64,000 nt of DNA from an uncultured Ignavibacteriota bacterium (GCA_903900335.1 CAIUMP010000044.1:1-64000); one strand, 5' to 3'. Shown: positions 53,380 to 62,736, numbered from the stretch's first letter. A program made the numbers and translations. Notes: a model not told the origin generated them from the letters alone.

Positions 53380-54495
53380 ATGAAATTCATCGCACAAATC
53401 AAACCGCTTCAAGAGACACTTGCAAAAGTCATCGCCGTCATTCCGTCCAAATCGACGCTGCCGCAGCTTGAAACTGTTCTGGTTGAGCTCAATGGGGATG
53501 CACTGAAGTTCACAGGCACGGATCTGGAAATCACTGTCCAGGCATCGCTCGAAGTAAGCGGGGTTGCTGATGGGACAGCGAACATCCCTGCGAAGCTGTT
53601 TTACGAGATCGTTCGTGCTCTACCCGATGGCGAGATCACCTTCACGCTTGACAAGGCGACACGACGCGCTGAACTCCAGACGCAGCAGGGCCGCTATCAG
53701 CTTTCCGTCGATGAGACGGCACAGCTTCCGAACGCTGTCGCAGATTTCAGGCCCGAAGGTGCCATAACCGTGGACGCTTCGACACTTAAGCGTCTGATCT
53801 CCAAAACACTCTTTGCCGTTAGCACGGACGAGTTGCGCCCAAGCATGATGGGTGTGCTCTTCCAGTTCTCGCCGGACGGCACTCGCGCCGTCGCCACCGA
53901 CGGACATCGTCTTGTTCGACTCTTCAACACAACGCTCAAGACCGATTCGGAGCTTGACATCATTGTACCTGCGAAGGCGCTAAATCTTGTTTCCAAATCC
54001 TTCGATGACAAGGACAGCATTGCCCTCAGCTTCAGCCCGTCGCATGTGCAATTCCAGTCAGGATCGACCAACATTCTCTCTAGACTTATCGACGAGCGGT
54101 ACCCTAATTATGAGGCAGTGATCCCGCGTGAGAACGACAAACAAATGATGATCTCCAAGGACGCAATGCTTCGCTCGGTCAAGCGAGTCTCTATTTTCGC
54201 AAATTCGAATACCCGGCAACTTAAATTTCAACTTGCGAAAGACAAGATGTCGATCCTCGCTGAGAATTTCGATGCAGGCAATGAAGCACGCGAGAACGTC
54301 GTCTGCGACTACTCGAATGATGATTTGACCATCGGCTTCAACGGCCGCTTCATCGAGGATGCGCTTTCGCACATGGATACCGATGAGATCTCGCTCAAGT
54401 TCTCGACACCGACCCGCGCGACGATCATCGAGCCCTCTTCGCAGGACAATGAGGATCTCTTGATGCTGGTGATGCCGGTACGTTTAAACGGATAA
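53380..54495 (+). CDS. dnaN: DNA polymerase III beta subunit (sliding clamp)
   Basis: 371 residues, the usual length. A dimeric ring clamp that tethers DNA polymerase III and binds repair proteins. Three topologically similar domains are seen, with typical stretches LPQLETVLVELNGDALKFTGTDLEI, IPAKLFYEIVRALPD, GVLFQFSPDGTRAVATDGHRLV and the C-terminal MLVMPVRLNG, which ends with the conserved (V/M)xPxR region at the client-binding pocket. Upstream 171 bp are gene-free; downstream recF is separated by a repeat element. dnaA is not adjacent, so this is not clearly the replication origin. Confidence 0.96.
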   Translation: MKFIAQIKPLQETLAKVIAVIPSKSTLPQLETVLVELNGDALKFTGTDLEITVQASLEVSGVADGTANIPAKLFYEIVRALPDGEITFTLDKATRRAELQTQQGRYQLSVDETAQLPNAVADFRPEGAITVDASTLKRLISKTLFAVSTDELRPSMMGVLFQFSPDGTRAVATDGHRLVRLFNTTLKTDSELDIIVPAKALNLVSKSFDDKDSIALSFSPSHVQFQSGSTNILSRLIDERYPNYEAVIPRENDKQMMISKDAMLRSVKRVSIFANSNTRQLKFQLAKDKMSILAENFDAGNEARENVVCDYSNDDLTIGFNGRFIEDALSHMDTDEISLKFSTPTRATIIEPSSQDNEDLLMLVMPVRLNG

Positions 54496-54510
54496 CACTC
54501 CTACACAACT

Positions 54511-54627
54511 GTCATTGCGAGGAGGCCGAAAGCCGACGAAGCAATCCGTTGTTGTGGTGCTACTTCGCAAGGGATTGCTTCCCTCGATACCTCGGGACCA
54601 CCCCTCCGGGTTTTCCTCGCGATTACA
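54511..54627. repeat. Decayed copy of the GTCATTGCGAGG double-hairpin element
   Basis: The left arm GTCATTGCGAGGAG...GACGAAGCAATCCGTTGTTG (54511-54554) matches the element at 37813 except in its internal hairpin (GGCCGAAAGCC). The right arm (about 54571-54627) is diverged (GGATTGCTTCC...TTTTCCTCGCGATTAC). It is inserted between dnaN and recF. Confidence 0.88.
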
Positions 54628-54661
54628 GGATAAGAATTGATGGGAAAAGAGTAGGCTCGCA

Positions 54662-55834
54662 ATGAAGGCGGTATCGATCAGGCTTCAGAACTTTCGGAAT
54701 CATGTCGATACCAGTGTCGAAGGGCTTTCGGGACAGATCAATGTTATTGTCGGCCATAATGGAGCGGGGAAGACTTCGATACTGGAAGCACTCGCGCTGA
54801 CCACATTATCCAAGAGCTTCTCCACGCATTCGGATTCGGTGTTGATTCGCGATGGTGCGAAGGAGTTGAATGTCGAGTCCAATTCCACGAGTGATCTGGG
54901 TGTGCCGCATCGTGTTGTGGTGAAGGTGGAGTCGGGGCCTCCAGTGCGAAAGACAATGTTCGCAAATAGTGAGCGGCTCCGCTCCTCTGCTGACTTGGTA
55001 GGACGCGCTCCGGTTGTGGTGTTGACGCCCGATGAGAAGATCATTACGAGTGGCCCTCCGACGGAACGCAGAAGATTCTTGAGCATGGTCTTGTCCCAAG
55101 CAAGCCATAGTTATTTAGAGGATGAGTTGGAGTATCGCCGAGCACTCAAGCAGCGGAATGCGATGCTTTCCGATGCGAGGCAGAAGGGCAGATCGCTGAG
55201 TTTATTAGCGCCGATGCTTGATCCTTGGACGACATTGCTGAAGAAGCATGGTGCACGAATCATGGCGAGACGAGCTGCATTCTGCGCGGAGTTTCGACCG
55301 AGATTGATGGAGTGGTATCAGCTCCTTTCTGATAGCAGAGAAACGCCGTCGATCGAGTATCAGCCGATGACGCGGGAGCTCGCGAGCCTTTTGATAGAGG
55401 CGAAGGAGATGTTGTCATACTTTGAGACGATGTTAGAATCGGAAGCAGCGAAATGCGCGATAGATGAGATACGACGCGGGAGTACACTGTTTGGTCCACA
55501 CCGTGATGAAGTTGCACTGAATATCAATCCAGGACAAGAAGCGAAGCAGTACGCCTCGCAAGGACAACACAAGACTTTGTTGGTTGCCATGAAATTAGCG
55601 GAGTTCGAATATCTTCGCGATGCCTCCCACGAAACGCCGATGCTATTATTGGATGATGTCTTCAGCGAACTCGATGAGGAGCGAGCGCATCAGTTACTGG
55701 ATCTGGCGGAGTCCGGGAAATTGGGACAGACGTTTATTACCTCTACGGAGAAGTCGCGATTTGAGAAGAAGTTAGATTTTGGAGAGGGCGGAAACAGGAT
55801 GTACCAGATTCGGGACGGGGAAGTCGCAGCATAG
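54662..55834 (+). CDS. recF: DNA replication and repair protein RecF
   Basis: 390 residues. An SMC-like ATPase that loads RecA at gaps with RecO and RecR. Walker A GHNGAGKTSILEAL near 31-44, the ABC-type signature region in SQGQHKTLLVAMKLAEFEYL near 300, and Walker B LLLDDVFSELDEERAHQLL near 325-345. The length is normal (about 360-380). It follows dnaN, as is common, but 166 bp away because of a repeat element. It is convergent with yebC with a 4-bp gap. Confidence 0.95.
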   Translation: MKAVSIRLQNFRNHVDTSVEGLSGQINVIVGHNGAGKTSILEALALTTLSKSFSTHSDSVLIRDGAKELNVESNSTSDLGVPHRVVVKVESGPPVRKTMFANSERLRSSADLVGRAPVVVLTPDEKIITSGPPTERRRFLSMVLSQASHSYLEDELEYRRALKQRNAMLSDARQKGRSLSLLAPMLDPWTTLLKKHGARIMARRAAFCAEFRPRLMEWYQLLSDSRETPSIEYQPMTRELASLLIEAKEMLSYFETMLESEAAKCAIDEIRRGSTLFGPHRDEVALNINPGQEAKQYASQGQHKTLLVAMKLAEFEYLRDASHETPMLLLDDVFSELDEERAHQLLDLAESGKLGQTFITSTEKSRFEKKLDFGEGGNRMYQIRDGEVAA

Positions 55835-55838
55835 ACGG

Positions 55839-56582
55839 TTATGCTTCGACGAGCGAGGCTTCGTCGATGTCGGCATTGGAATAGACGTTCTGAACGTCAT
55901 CGACAGCTTCGATGGCATCGAGCAGGGTCATGAGCTTCGTGGCGTCGTCGCCGCTGACCGCAATGGTGTTAGCTGGTATCATGGCAAGTTTGGCTTCTTC
56001 GATAGGGATGTTGAGCTTGACCAGTTGATCGCGAACTGAAGCAAAGCTATCGAAGGAGGTGCGAATTTCGTAGAAGTCGGGGTCGTCAGTGAGGAGATCA
56101 TCGGCACCAGCGTCGAGTATGATCTCGAAGAGCTTGTCCTCTGCAATACCAACGCGAGGTATGTTGATCGTGCCAAGCTTTGCGAACATCCAGCTTACCG
56201 AACCGGACTCGCCAAGATTGCCGCCATACTTACTGACACTGTGTCGGATATCGTTGATAGTCCTATTCTTATTATCGGTTGCCGTTTCTACGATGATCGC
56301 AACTCCGCCGGGACCATACACCTCATACGAACCCTCGACAAGCGCGGCCGAACCATCGGCACCCGAACCGCGAGCGATTGCGCGCTTGATGTTGTCGGTT
56401 GGCATGGATGCCTTTCGCGCTTGCTCGACAGCGAAGCGCAGGCGAGGATTGCCTTCGGGGTCAGCACCGTCTCGCGCGGAAATCTGGATCTCGCGGATGA
56501 GGCGCGTGAAGAGCTGCCCACGCCGTCCGTCCGTGACGGCTTTCTTGCGCTTGATTTGAGACCATTTATTGTGACCGCTCAT
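55839..56582 (-). CDS. yebC: YebC/PmpR family protein
   Basis: 247 residues. The start is fixed by the invariant MSGHNKWSQIKRKKAVTDG; the rest follows the family (FTRLIREIQISARDG, GNPRLRFAVEQARKASMPTDNIKRAIARG, YEVYGPGGVAIIVE). YebC proteins were described as DNA-binding transcriptional regulators; more recent work links the family to relieving ribosome stalling at proline stretches. Both roles are family knowledge, not visible here. A GAACCGGGATT repeat lies 6 nt upstream of the ATG. Confidence 0.94.
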   Translation of the reverse strand: MSGHNKWSQIKRKKAVTDGRRGQLFTRLIREIQISARDGADPEGNPRLRFAVEQARKASMPTDNIKRAIARGSGADGSAALVEGSYEVYGPGGVAIIVETATDNKNRTINDIRHSVSKYGGNLGESGSVSWMFAKLGTINIPRVGIAEDKLFEIILDAGADDLLTDDPDFYEIRTSFDSFASVRDQLVKLNIPIEEAKLAMIPANTIAVSGDDATKLMTLLDAIEAVDDVQNVYSNADIDEASLVEA

Positions 56583-56587
56583 AAATT

Positions 56588-56626
56588 CAGAACCGGGATT
56601 TTTGGGATTGAATGGATTTATGGGAT
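56588..56626. repeat. GGATTnnTGGGATT repeat, second copy
   Basis: Starts GAACCGGGATTTTTGGGATT, then GGATTTATGGGAT, with about 12-bp periodicity. It shares the GAACCGGGATT start with the copy at 39346. Both copies sit directly upstream of the ATG of a minus-strand gene (mpl, yebC). Confidence 0.65.
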
Positions 56627-56700
56627 AGGGAGAGAATTCAAAAATCCAGTAGAAGTCAAAACGTCAGCGCACTTGAATCGAATTCAACGCACGATTAAGA

Positions 56701-56895
56701 TTAGCAAGATGCATACTCTAAAACCGCCTGGATGTCTCCGCTCTCAAGATACGGATACATATCGAGAATGTCCTGCGCTGAGTGACCGGAGGCAAGAAGC
56801 CCAAGCACCGTTCCCGCCGTTATGCGAAGCCCGCGGATGCAGGGCTTGCCGCCCATCACCTCGGGGTCAAATGTGATTCGAGAAATTCCAGTCAT
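56701..56895 (-). CDS. DUF433 family antitoxin-like protein
   Basis: 64 residues. Matches the DUF433 pattern ITFDPEVMGGKPCIRGLRITAGTVLGLLASG...ILDMYPYLESGDIQAVLEYA, a small winged-helix protein usually encoded just before a PIN-like DUF5615 toxin. No such toxin is present: the next gene downstream is yebC, and the 118 bp between contain only the repeat at 56588-56626. It may therefore be an orphan antitoxin or solitary regulator. The Cys at the C-terminus is followed at once by the stop. Confidence 0.8.
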   Translation of the reverse strand: MTGISRITFDPEVMGGKPCIRGLRITAGTVLGLLASGHSAQDILDMYPYLESGDIQAVLEYASC

Positions 56896-56938
56896 ACTGG
56901 TTAAACCAGAGATACTTCGAATTCAGTTCAGTAAGCGA

Positions 56939-58750
56939 CTACCGAAAATCCCGCACCACCAATTGCGGTGTTACCCTTCCATTGTACTCGTTCTCTTCTA
57001 GGTAGAAGATCATCTCGATGTCCTTGCGTGGCTTACCATCCGGGCCGATAAGCTCTTTGATACGCTCGCCAAGTCCAAATCCAATGGCTTCGATGACACC
57101 TCCACCCAGTGTGTAGGGAATGAGATTGGGGGTGCCCGCCGAGCCGTTCATCGACTTCAGCAGATTCGCCGAGCGCACTTGAAATTTCAGGTGCGGCGTG
57201 GTCTTGCCAACGATGCGCGGATGTCCAGCGATCTCGACACCGGTCGCATACAGTGCGGGTCTCATGCTGTCGGGGCCATAGGGTTGAAATTGTCGGATGA
57301 TTGCGAAGTACTTTGGCGTAAGTTCGTTGAGATCAATTGTTGCATCGACGCGAATTTCCGGCTCCAGCATCGACTCAGTTATCATTTCTGTCGCGACAGC
57401 ATTGATAGCCAAACGAAATTCAGGGACGCGTTCAATTTGAATGGAAACACCGGCAGCATACTTGTGGCCGCCAAAGGTGACGACCTTATCCTCACATCGC
57501 TTGATTGCGGAGTGAATATCGAACCCAGAGATGGAACGTGCACTACCCTTGGCAACTCCGTCTATCGTAGTTAGAAGAACTACTGGCAAGTGAAATCTCT
57601 CGACAAGGCGTGACGCTACAATGCCGATCACGCCAGCGTGCCACGCGGGATTGTGTAGAACGATGATCTTATCTCGCGTGCGGTTGAGCATCGCATCGAC
57701 CATCCCCGCTGCCTCGAAGAACGCTTCTTCATCAATGCGGCGGCGATTGCTGTTTTCGAATTCCAATTCGGCAGCGTGATGATGCGCTTCATCGTCAGTC
57801 TTCGCCATGAGGAGTTCAACCGCACGACCGCCATCACCCAAACGGCCAGCAGCATTGATACGCGGTGCGAGTCCGAAGACTATCTGGCTGGTGCCAACCT
57901 TACCTGGTTTGATTTGAGCTGCGTTGATGAGCGCTCGGACTCCGGGTCGCGGATTCTCGTTAATGAGCTTGAGTCCATGCGCCGTAAGTACGCGGTTCTC
58001 TCCCTTCAGCGACACAATATCCGCCGAGCTTGCCATCGCTACGAAGTCGAGATAATCGTAAGGACGGTCGCCAAGATCCATGTCCTTTGCAAGTCCCTGA
58101 ATGAGCTTAAAGCCCACTCCGCATCCGCAGAGATGCTTGTATGGATAATTGCAGGTGCCTTTAATGGGATTGAGGATCGCGGTGGCGTCCGGCATGGAGC
58201 CAGCGGGTTCGTGGTGATCGCAGATAATCACATCCGCACCGCGAGAGCGGGCATAAGCTATTGCCTCGATTGCGGTGATACCGCAGTCGATGGTCACGAT
58301 GAGTCCGGGAGGACCATCGGGCGACGCAAAACAGCGGTCGATACCCGCGACCGAAACGCCGTAGCCTTCGGTAAAGCGGTCGGGAATATGGTAGGACGCA
58401 CGAACGCCAATCGATTGAAAGAACAGCATCAGCATGGCAGTGCTCGTCGTGCCATCTACGTCGTAATCACCATAGATGGTGACACGTTCGCCGGTGTCAA
58501 TAGCCTGCCGGATGCGCGAAACAGCACGCGCCATGTCGTCCATCAGGAATGGATCGAACAGACGGTCGAGCGTCGGGCGGAAGTATTCCTTCGCCTCATC
58601 GAACGTCTTGATTCCTCGTGCTACGAGAATGGCTGCAATGCTTTCCGGTACATTAATCGATCGAGTAAGTTCGCGCGCTGCCTCTAAGTCTTCTGCGGAA
58701 AGAGCGGGAGTTGTCACCCCTCCGTCCGGCAGGTGCCAGCGGTAACGCAC
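56939..58750 (-). CDS. recJ: Single-stranded-DNA-specific exonuclease RecJ
   Basis: 603 residues from a GTG start. A 5'-3' single-strand exonuclease acting in RecF-pathway recombination and mismatch repair. DHH-family motifs: VTIYGDYDVDGTTSTAML near 95-112, IVTIDCGITA near 160, ICDHHEP near 180 (the DHH motif), and the DHHA1 part with HKYAAGVSIQ near 415. An OB-fold C-terminal region follows. Starts MRYRWHLPDGG, as is typical. It lies near recF and dnaN but on the opposite strand. Confidence 0.95.
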   Translation of the reverse strand: MRYRWHLPDGGVTTPALSAEDLEAARELTRSINVPESIAAILVARGIKTFDEAKEYFRPTLDRLFDPFLMDDMARAVSRIRQAIDTGERVTIYGDYDVDGTTSTAMLMLFFQSIGVRASYHIPDRFTEGYGVSVAGIDRCFASPDGPPGLIVTIDCGITAIEAIAYARSRGADVIICDHHEPAGSMPDATAILNPIKGTCNYPYKHLCGCGVGFKLIQGLAKDMDLGDRPYDYLDFVAMASSADIVSLKGENRVLTAHGLKLINENPRPGVRALINAAQIKPGKVGTSQIVFGLAPRINAAGRLGDGGRAVELLMAKTDDEAHHHAAELEFENSNRRRIDEEAFFEAAGMVDAMLNRTRDKIIVLHNPAWHAGVIGIVASRLVERFHLPVVLLTTIDGVAKGSARSISGFDIHSAIKRCEDKVVTFGGHKYAAGVSIQIERVPEFRLAINAVATEMITESMLEPEIRVDATIDLNELTPKYFAIIRQFQPYGPDSMRPALYATGVEIAGHPRIVGKTTPHLKFQVRSANLLKSMNGSAGTPNLIPYTLGGGVIEAIGFGLGERIKELIGPDGKPRKDIEMIFYLEENEYNGRVTPQLVVRDFR

Positions 58751-58989
58751 AATGTAAACCTTTCACAAGAGAGACAACCAGCGTCGTCCCCCCGATTTGT
58801 GGATTAAAGCGACCGAATCCGCCAAGGCGGACTTGGGTCCCACGTTTTTAACTGAACCATACAACGCACACAGAGAAAGATAATGCCCTGAAATGTGAAA
58901 GTCCCCCCAGGCGATGGACTCCGCTCCAAATTTTGCGAGCAATCCGTCCCTACGGTTGTTCTGAATTCAACATATCTTCGGAATTGCCT

Positions 58990-59706
58990 ATGTTCTTCGA
59001 TCAACAAGACTACCGGATCCGCTGCGAATGGGGACTGAACGGCATTGAGGCGCTGAAGCCGCACTCCGAAGTAATTGTCATCGTCGATGTACTTTCCTTC
59101 TCAACATGCGTCGAAATCGCAACGCATGCCGGAGCGGAGATCCTGCCCTACCGATTCCGGGATGATAGTGTAATTGATTTCGGCGCCAGCAAGAATGCAC
59201 TTGTTGCTCAAAGAAATAGAAGCCGCGACACATACAGCCTCTCGCCGCAATCGCTAACCAAAATACCACGTGGGACTCGTCTCGTGCTCCCCTCTCCGAA
59301 TGGATCGACGCTTACACTTGCCGCTGCCGGTAAAGTTGTGATGGCGGGCTGTTTGAGAAATGCGAAAGCGGTTGCGGACTATGCAAGTCAATTTGAATCG
59401 ATCGCTGTAATTCCGTGCGGCGAACGGTGGGAGGATGGGAGTATTCGCTTTGCGCTCGAAGATTTGCTTGGTGCGGGAGCGATCATCCGCGAGCTGGCGG
59501 GTACTAAATCGCCAGAGGCGCTTGCGGCCGAGGCTACGTTCAATAATTTCCAGGATGATCTCGAACGGACGATACTTGATTGCGCCTCGGGACGTGAACT
59601 GGTGGAGAGAGGGTATGAGAAGGATGTATGGATCGCGTGTGCGTTGAATGTGAGTGGGACGGTGCCGGTGCTTGAGGGAGATGCGTATCGTGGCGTCGCA
59701 CAGTGA
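58990..59706 (+). CDS. 2-phosphosulfolactate phosphatase family protein (ComB)
   Basis: 238 residues from the ATG at 58990. Family signatures VIVIVDVLSFSTCVEIATHAGAEILPYRF, LPSPNGSTLTLAAAG, AGCLRNAKAVADYA, VIPCGERWEDGSIRFALEDLLGAGAI. ComB removes phosphate from 2-phosphosulfolactate in coenzyme M synthesis in archaea; in bacteria the homologues are widespread and probably serve sulfolactate or other metabolism. Upstream frame residues (58933 on) are non-homologous, so the internal ATG is preferred. Divergent from recJ with about 240 bp between. Confidence 0.87.
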   Translation: MFFDQQDYRIRCEWGLNGIEALKPHSEVIVIVDVLSFSTCVEIATHAGAEILPYRFRDDSVIDFGASKNALVAQRNRSRDTYSLSPQSLTKIPRGTRLVLPSPNGSTLTLAAAGKVVMAGCLRNAKAVADYASQFESIAVIPCGERWEDGSIRFALEDLLGAGAIIRELAGTKSPEALAAEATFNNFQDDLERTILDCASGRELVERGYEKDVWIACALNVSGTVPVLEGDAYRGVAQ

Positions 59707-59717
59707 ACAACGGGAGA

Positions 59718-61331
59718 CTATCTGCTCAACTTGATAAAATTCATCTGACCCATTCCCTTCCCATCAGTCGCACGCACAAGTAGATGGTATGCCCCGTCAT
59801 CCAACGACGAGAGATCGACTCGATTCTGTTCGGCTATTTCCACCAGACCAGTTCGCAGCACTTCCCTCCCCATCACATCCATCACCCGAATCTCACTCGG
59901 CACAACTCCGCCCTTGCATGAGATTGTCAACCAATCCCCACACGGATTCGGCGATAGAACGAATTCATCGTAGCGCATGGCGCTTCCTACCCCAGCCTGC
60001 TGCGACTCCACCGCTCCAATCGAGCGCGACGAGGACGAATACTGCTTATCCAGATAATCCGTTACTGGCTCCGACATCGCAACGCCCGCGCCGATAGCAG
60101 GGCTTCCTGCGCGGAGTGAGAAATCACGATTCGCGGTATCGGTAAACATCGGATCGCCGATGATCGAACCGGAGACGTTCACTCCCGGCAACTCCGACCA
60201 GTTGATCGTCGTGGGGTCGGGGTTGCGATAATCGTGGAAGAGGTTGTTCTTGAAATACTCCGTGTTGTAAGTAAAGTTGTTCGAGGCGTTAAGATAAATG
60301 TGGTTCGGGGTGTACGTCGTGAAGATGTTGTTGTAGATGTAATTATTGTCGAGGTAGATCGAATTCGAACTTGCATTCAACGAGCGAAACGCAAAGCTTG
60401 TAGTCTTAAAGCAGGTATTGTTATAGATAAACGAGTTGTGACACGAACTGAGCTTTATCCCCGTCGTGCCACCGATGAAGACATTCGCAAAGACCTTGAT
60501 GCTATCGGCCTCCCATGTCGCGCCGAGCGGACAAAAGAAGGTGGGACCGGTATCGCCGCCAACGTCGAGCCCGCCAGCGGCGCAATTGATAAAGAGATTC
60601 TTCTCGTAGGTGATATTCTTCGTCCCGCCCTTGCAATGCGAGCCATCGCCTGACATATTCTCGAACGTGCAATGACGAATAACACCATGCCGATTGCCAT
60701 TCAGGCTTATGCCATCGGTAATGTTCGTCCCATTGCGAAAGATGCAATTCTGAACCAGGAAGTTGTCGGTACCAGTGAACTTGAGACACGCACCAGTGCT
60801 GCCCTTGCCGGTGTTGTTCAGCTCGGTAAAGGTGCAGTTCTCCACGATGATGTCGTGGTTCGCGGTGAAGCAGGCGTACTCGTAATCGAAGAAGAGCTGA
60901 TGGAAGACACGCGAACGTTGGGTTGAATCATCACCATAGAAATGTAGCCCGGAAATGCGAACATACTGCGCCGTTTGGAAGGTGTACTGTTCGTTTATCG
61001 AAACAGAGTCTTTCCCAAACGACATGATCGTGATCCGCTTATCCGGCGTTCCGATGAGGCTGTCGATCCAATAGAGTTCGTTGGCGTAAGTTCCAGCGTG
61101 AATGAATACCGTATCACCGGCGTGGATCGCGCGAAGGTGTGCGGCGGTGCCGAGATCGGGGTACTTTTGGCCGGGGCCGACGTGGATTTGCGACCTTCCT
61201 ACAACGGGATAGAGCAGTGCTAACGTGAGGACGAAGACTAAGCGGATTGGTGCGATACTGAGGCAATCGAATTTGGTTGGACAAAGCATCTCAGTTTCCA
61301 TCAAGCTATCAACATTGAAATGTTTACGCAT
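59718..61331 (-). CDS. Right-handed beta-helix protein with T9SS sorting domain
   Basis: 537 residues. A signal-anchor-like hydrophobic segment at about 29-46 (LVFVLTLALLYPVVGRSQ) with a long N-terminus; an internal ATG at residue 11 or 15 may be the real start. Residues about 50-440 are a parallel beta-helix (HVGPGQKYPDLGTAAHLRAIHAGDTVFIHAGTY, then many NNIIVENCTF-like turns rich in Asn, as in pectate-lyase-type and NosD-like folds), for carbohydrate binding or cleavage. The C-terminal T9SS sorting domain begins VLSPNPCGDWLTI. The 5' end overlaps the Fic gene stop by 8 nt. Confidence 0.85.
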   Translation of the reverse strand: MRKHFNVDSLMETEMLCPTKFDCLSIAPIRLVFVLTLALLYPVVGRSQIHVGPGQKYPDLGTAAHLRAIHAGDTVFIHAGTYANELYWIDSLIGTPDKRITIMSFGKDSVSINEQYTFQTAQYVRISGLHFYGDDSTQRSRVFHQLFFDYEYACFTANHDIIVENCTFTELNNTGKGSTGACLKFTGTDNFLVQNCIFRNGTNITDGISLNGNRHGVIRHCTFENMSGDGSHCKGGTKNITYEKNLFINCAAGGLDVGGDTGPTFFCPLGATWEADSIKVFANVFIGGTTGIKLSSCHNSFIYNNTCFKTTSFAFRSLNASSNSIYLDNNYIYNNIFTTYTPNHIYLNASNNFTYNTEYFKNNLFHDYRNPDPTTINWSELPGVNVSGSIIGDPMFTDTANRDFSLRAGSPAIGAGVAMSEPVTDYLDKQYSSSSRSIGAVESQQAGVGSAMRYDEFVLSPNPCGDWLTISCKGGVVPSEIRVMDVMGREVLRTGLVEIAEQNRVDLSSLDDGAYHLLVRATDGKGMGQMNFIKLSR

Positions 61332-62607
61332 TCGCCGGAAACAACGAGGGAAAGATGTACGGCACCGCCTTCATCGGAAAATTCAGCCGCAATGGACCGA
61401 GCTTCGTTTCCGAACTAAGCAGCTCTTCGGCGACTAACGCTTGCGTGATTCGCCTCGCACTTCGCTCCGGCTTTCCCGTGATTCGCGAGATCTCGCTTCG
61501 CGGCAGTTCGCCTCGTAAGAGCACATCACCGAGCACATGTTTTGCAGCCGCATCCAACGTCCCGCGCACCGCAAGAAGATCGACATATTGTGAGATACGT
61601 TCTAGCAATCCGTCGATCTCTAACAATCGAGACATATATCCGACCTGATCGATCTCTACATCGAGAATGAAATCGACAAAGCTGGTCAATCCGCGTTCCG
61701 AGAGATTTCCTCGACCGTCGTAATCGTTGTAGCGGTGCTCGTCTGCGGCTTCGAGCGCGCTGTAATAATCTTCCCTGCGTCGTGCGAGGCCGCGAGACAG
61801 CGCCCAAAGTCCGTTGCTATCTAAGTCGGCCCGAATTAGATAGAGATGTGTGAACAGTCGAACGACTCGTCCATTGCCATCTAAGAATGGATGTATCCAC
61901 GCAAGCCGATGATGTGCCGTAGCCGCTGCGATGATCTTCTTCACCCCACCTAAATGATCGGGAGCATACACCGTTTCAAAGCGTCGTAAGAAACTGGGGA
62001 GGCTCGTGTACGATGGTGGAATATGCATCCCCACTTCGACATCTGTTGTCCGCACTTCGCCCGGAACAATGATTAAGGTTTTACCGCTTGTCGAGCGGAC
62101 GGTTCTAAAATCCTCTGGCAACTTCTCGTAAAACGATTTGTGTATGCGTGAAAGGAAATCGATTGAGCAGATATTGATGTCCGGTGCATTACGGACAATC
62201 GCCTCGAATTCTTCCTGCACCTCGATATGCGCTCTGCCTTCGCGCTGTAACGAATGCTTTCTCGGTTCGGCGGAATAATCGTTCTTTTGCGCGCGTTCGA
62301 GATCGAGGGGATGCGTGATATTCCCTTCGATGAGATTCGAATAGTAGCTGTTCATTACGCGCAAGAGCATCGCAATGCGGCGCTGCGAAATGGGATGAAG
62401 TTTCCCGGAAAGCTCGTTTGAGAGCTTCAGGAGCTCGATTGCTTTCTCTTCAACCTTGACCATGGTGGGCCACATCGGCTCCATTTGGGTGATGTTGCTG
62501 TAAGGCACAACAAATGTGTTAGGAGGCGGCAGTGTGCCTGTCGTCTTCCCATTTGGCCGGCTATTTGGCCGAGTTTTTGGCCGAGTTATGGAGGATGCTT
62601 TTTTCAC
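61324..62607 (-). CDS. Fic family protein (class with N-terminal inhibitory helix)
   Basis: 427 residues. The Fic core at about 150-300 contains the catalytic motif HPFLDGNGRVVR (H239 to R250), matching HxFx(D/E)GNGRxxR; such enzymes usually transfer AMP to a hydroxyl of a target protein. An N-terminal helix carries S90-x-x-x-E94-G95, the (S/T)xxxE(G/N) inhibitory motif that blocks ATP alignment, so activity is probably self-restrained. The C-terminal winged-helix-like region (RGELPRSEISRITGKPERSARRITQAL) suggests DNA binding or autoregulation. The first 25 residues are an Arg-Pro-rich repeat tract. No antitoxin neighbour is seen. Confidence 0.9.
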   Translation of the reverse strand: MKKASSITRPKTRPNSRPNGKTTGTLPPPNTFVVPYSNITQMEPMWPTMVKVEEKAIELLKLSNELSGKLHPISQRRIAMLLRVMNSYYSNLIEGNITHPLDLERAQKNDYSAEPRKHSLQREGRAHIEVQEEFEAIVRNAPDINICSIDFLSRIHKSFYEKLPEDFRTVRSTSGKTLIIVPGEVRTTDVEVGMHIPPSYTSLPSFLRRFETVYAPDHLGGVKKIIAAATAHHRLAWIHPFLDGNGRVVRLFTHLYLIRADLDSNGLWALSRGLARRREDYYSALEAADEHRYNDYDGRGNLSERGLTSFVDFILDVEIDQVGYMSRLLEIDGLLERISQYVDLLAVRGTLDAAAKHVLGDVLLRGELPRSEISRITGKPERSARRITQALVAEELLSSETKLGPLRLNFPMKAVPYIFPSLFPANA

Positions 62608-62698
62608 TAATGCTGGCTTTCTTGGTCAGAACTAACGAGCGGCGAAGGAGGAGAATTCCAAGGAGTTGGCCGACTTTTTGGGTGGGACGAGCAGGGCC

Positions 62699-62736
62699 AG
62701 AATCTGTCATAGGGAAAAGAATCTGGCATAGGGAAA
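62699..62736. repeat. Two tandem 19-bp repeats at the methyltransferase stop codon
   Basis: AGAATCTGTCATAGGGAAA (62699-62717) and AGAATCTGGCATAGGGAAA (62718-62736) differ at one base. The second unit ends exactly where the stop codon of the ICMT-like gene begins (62737). Confidence 0.85.
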
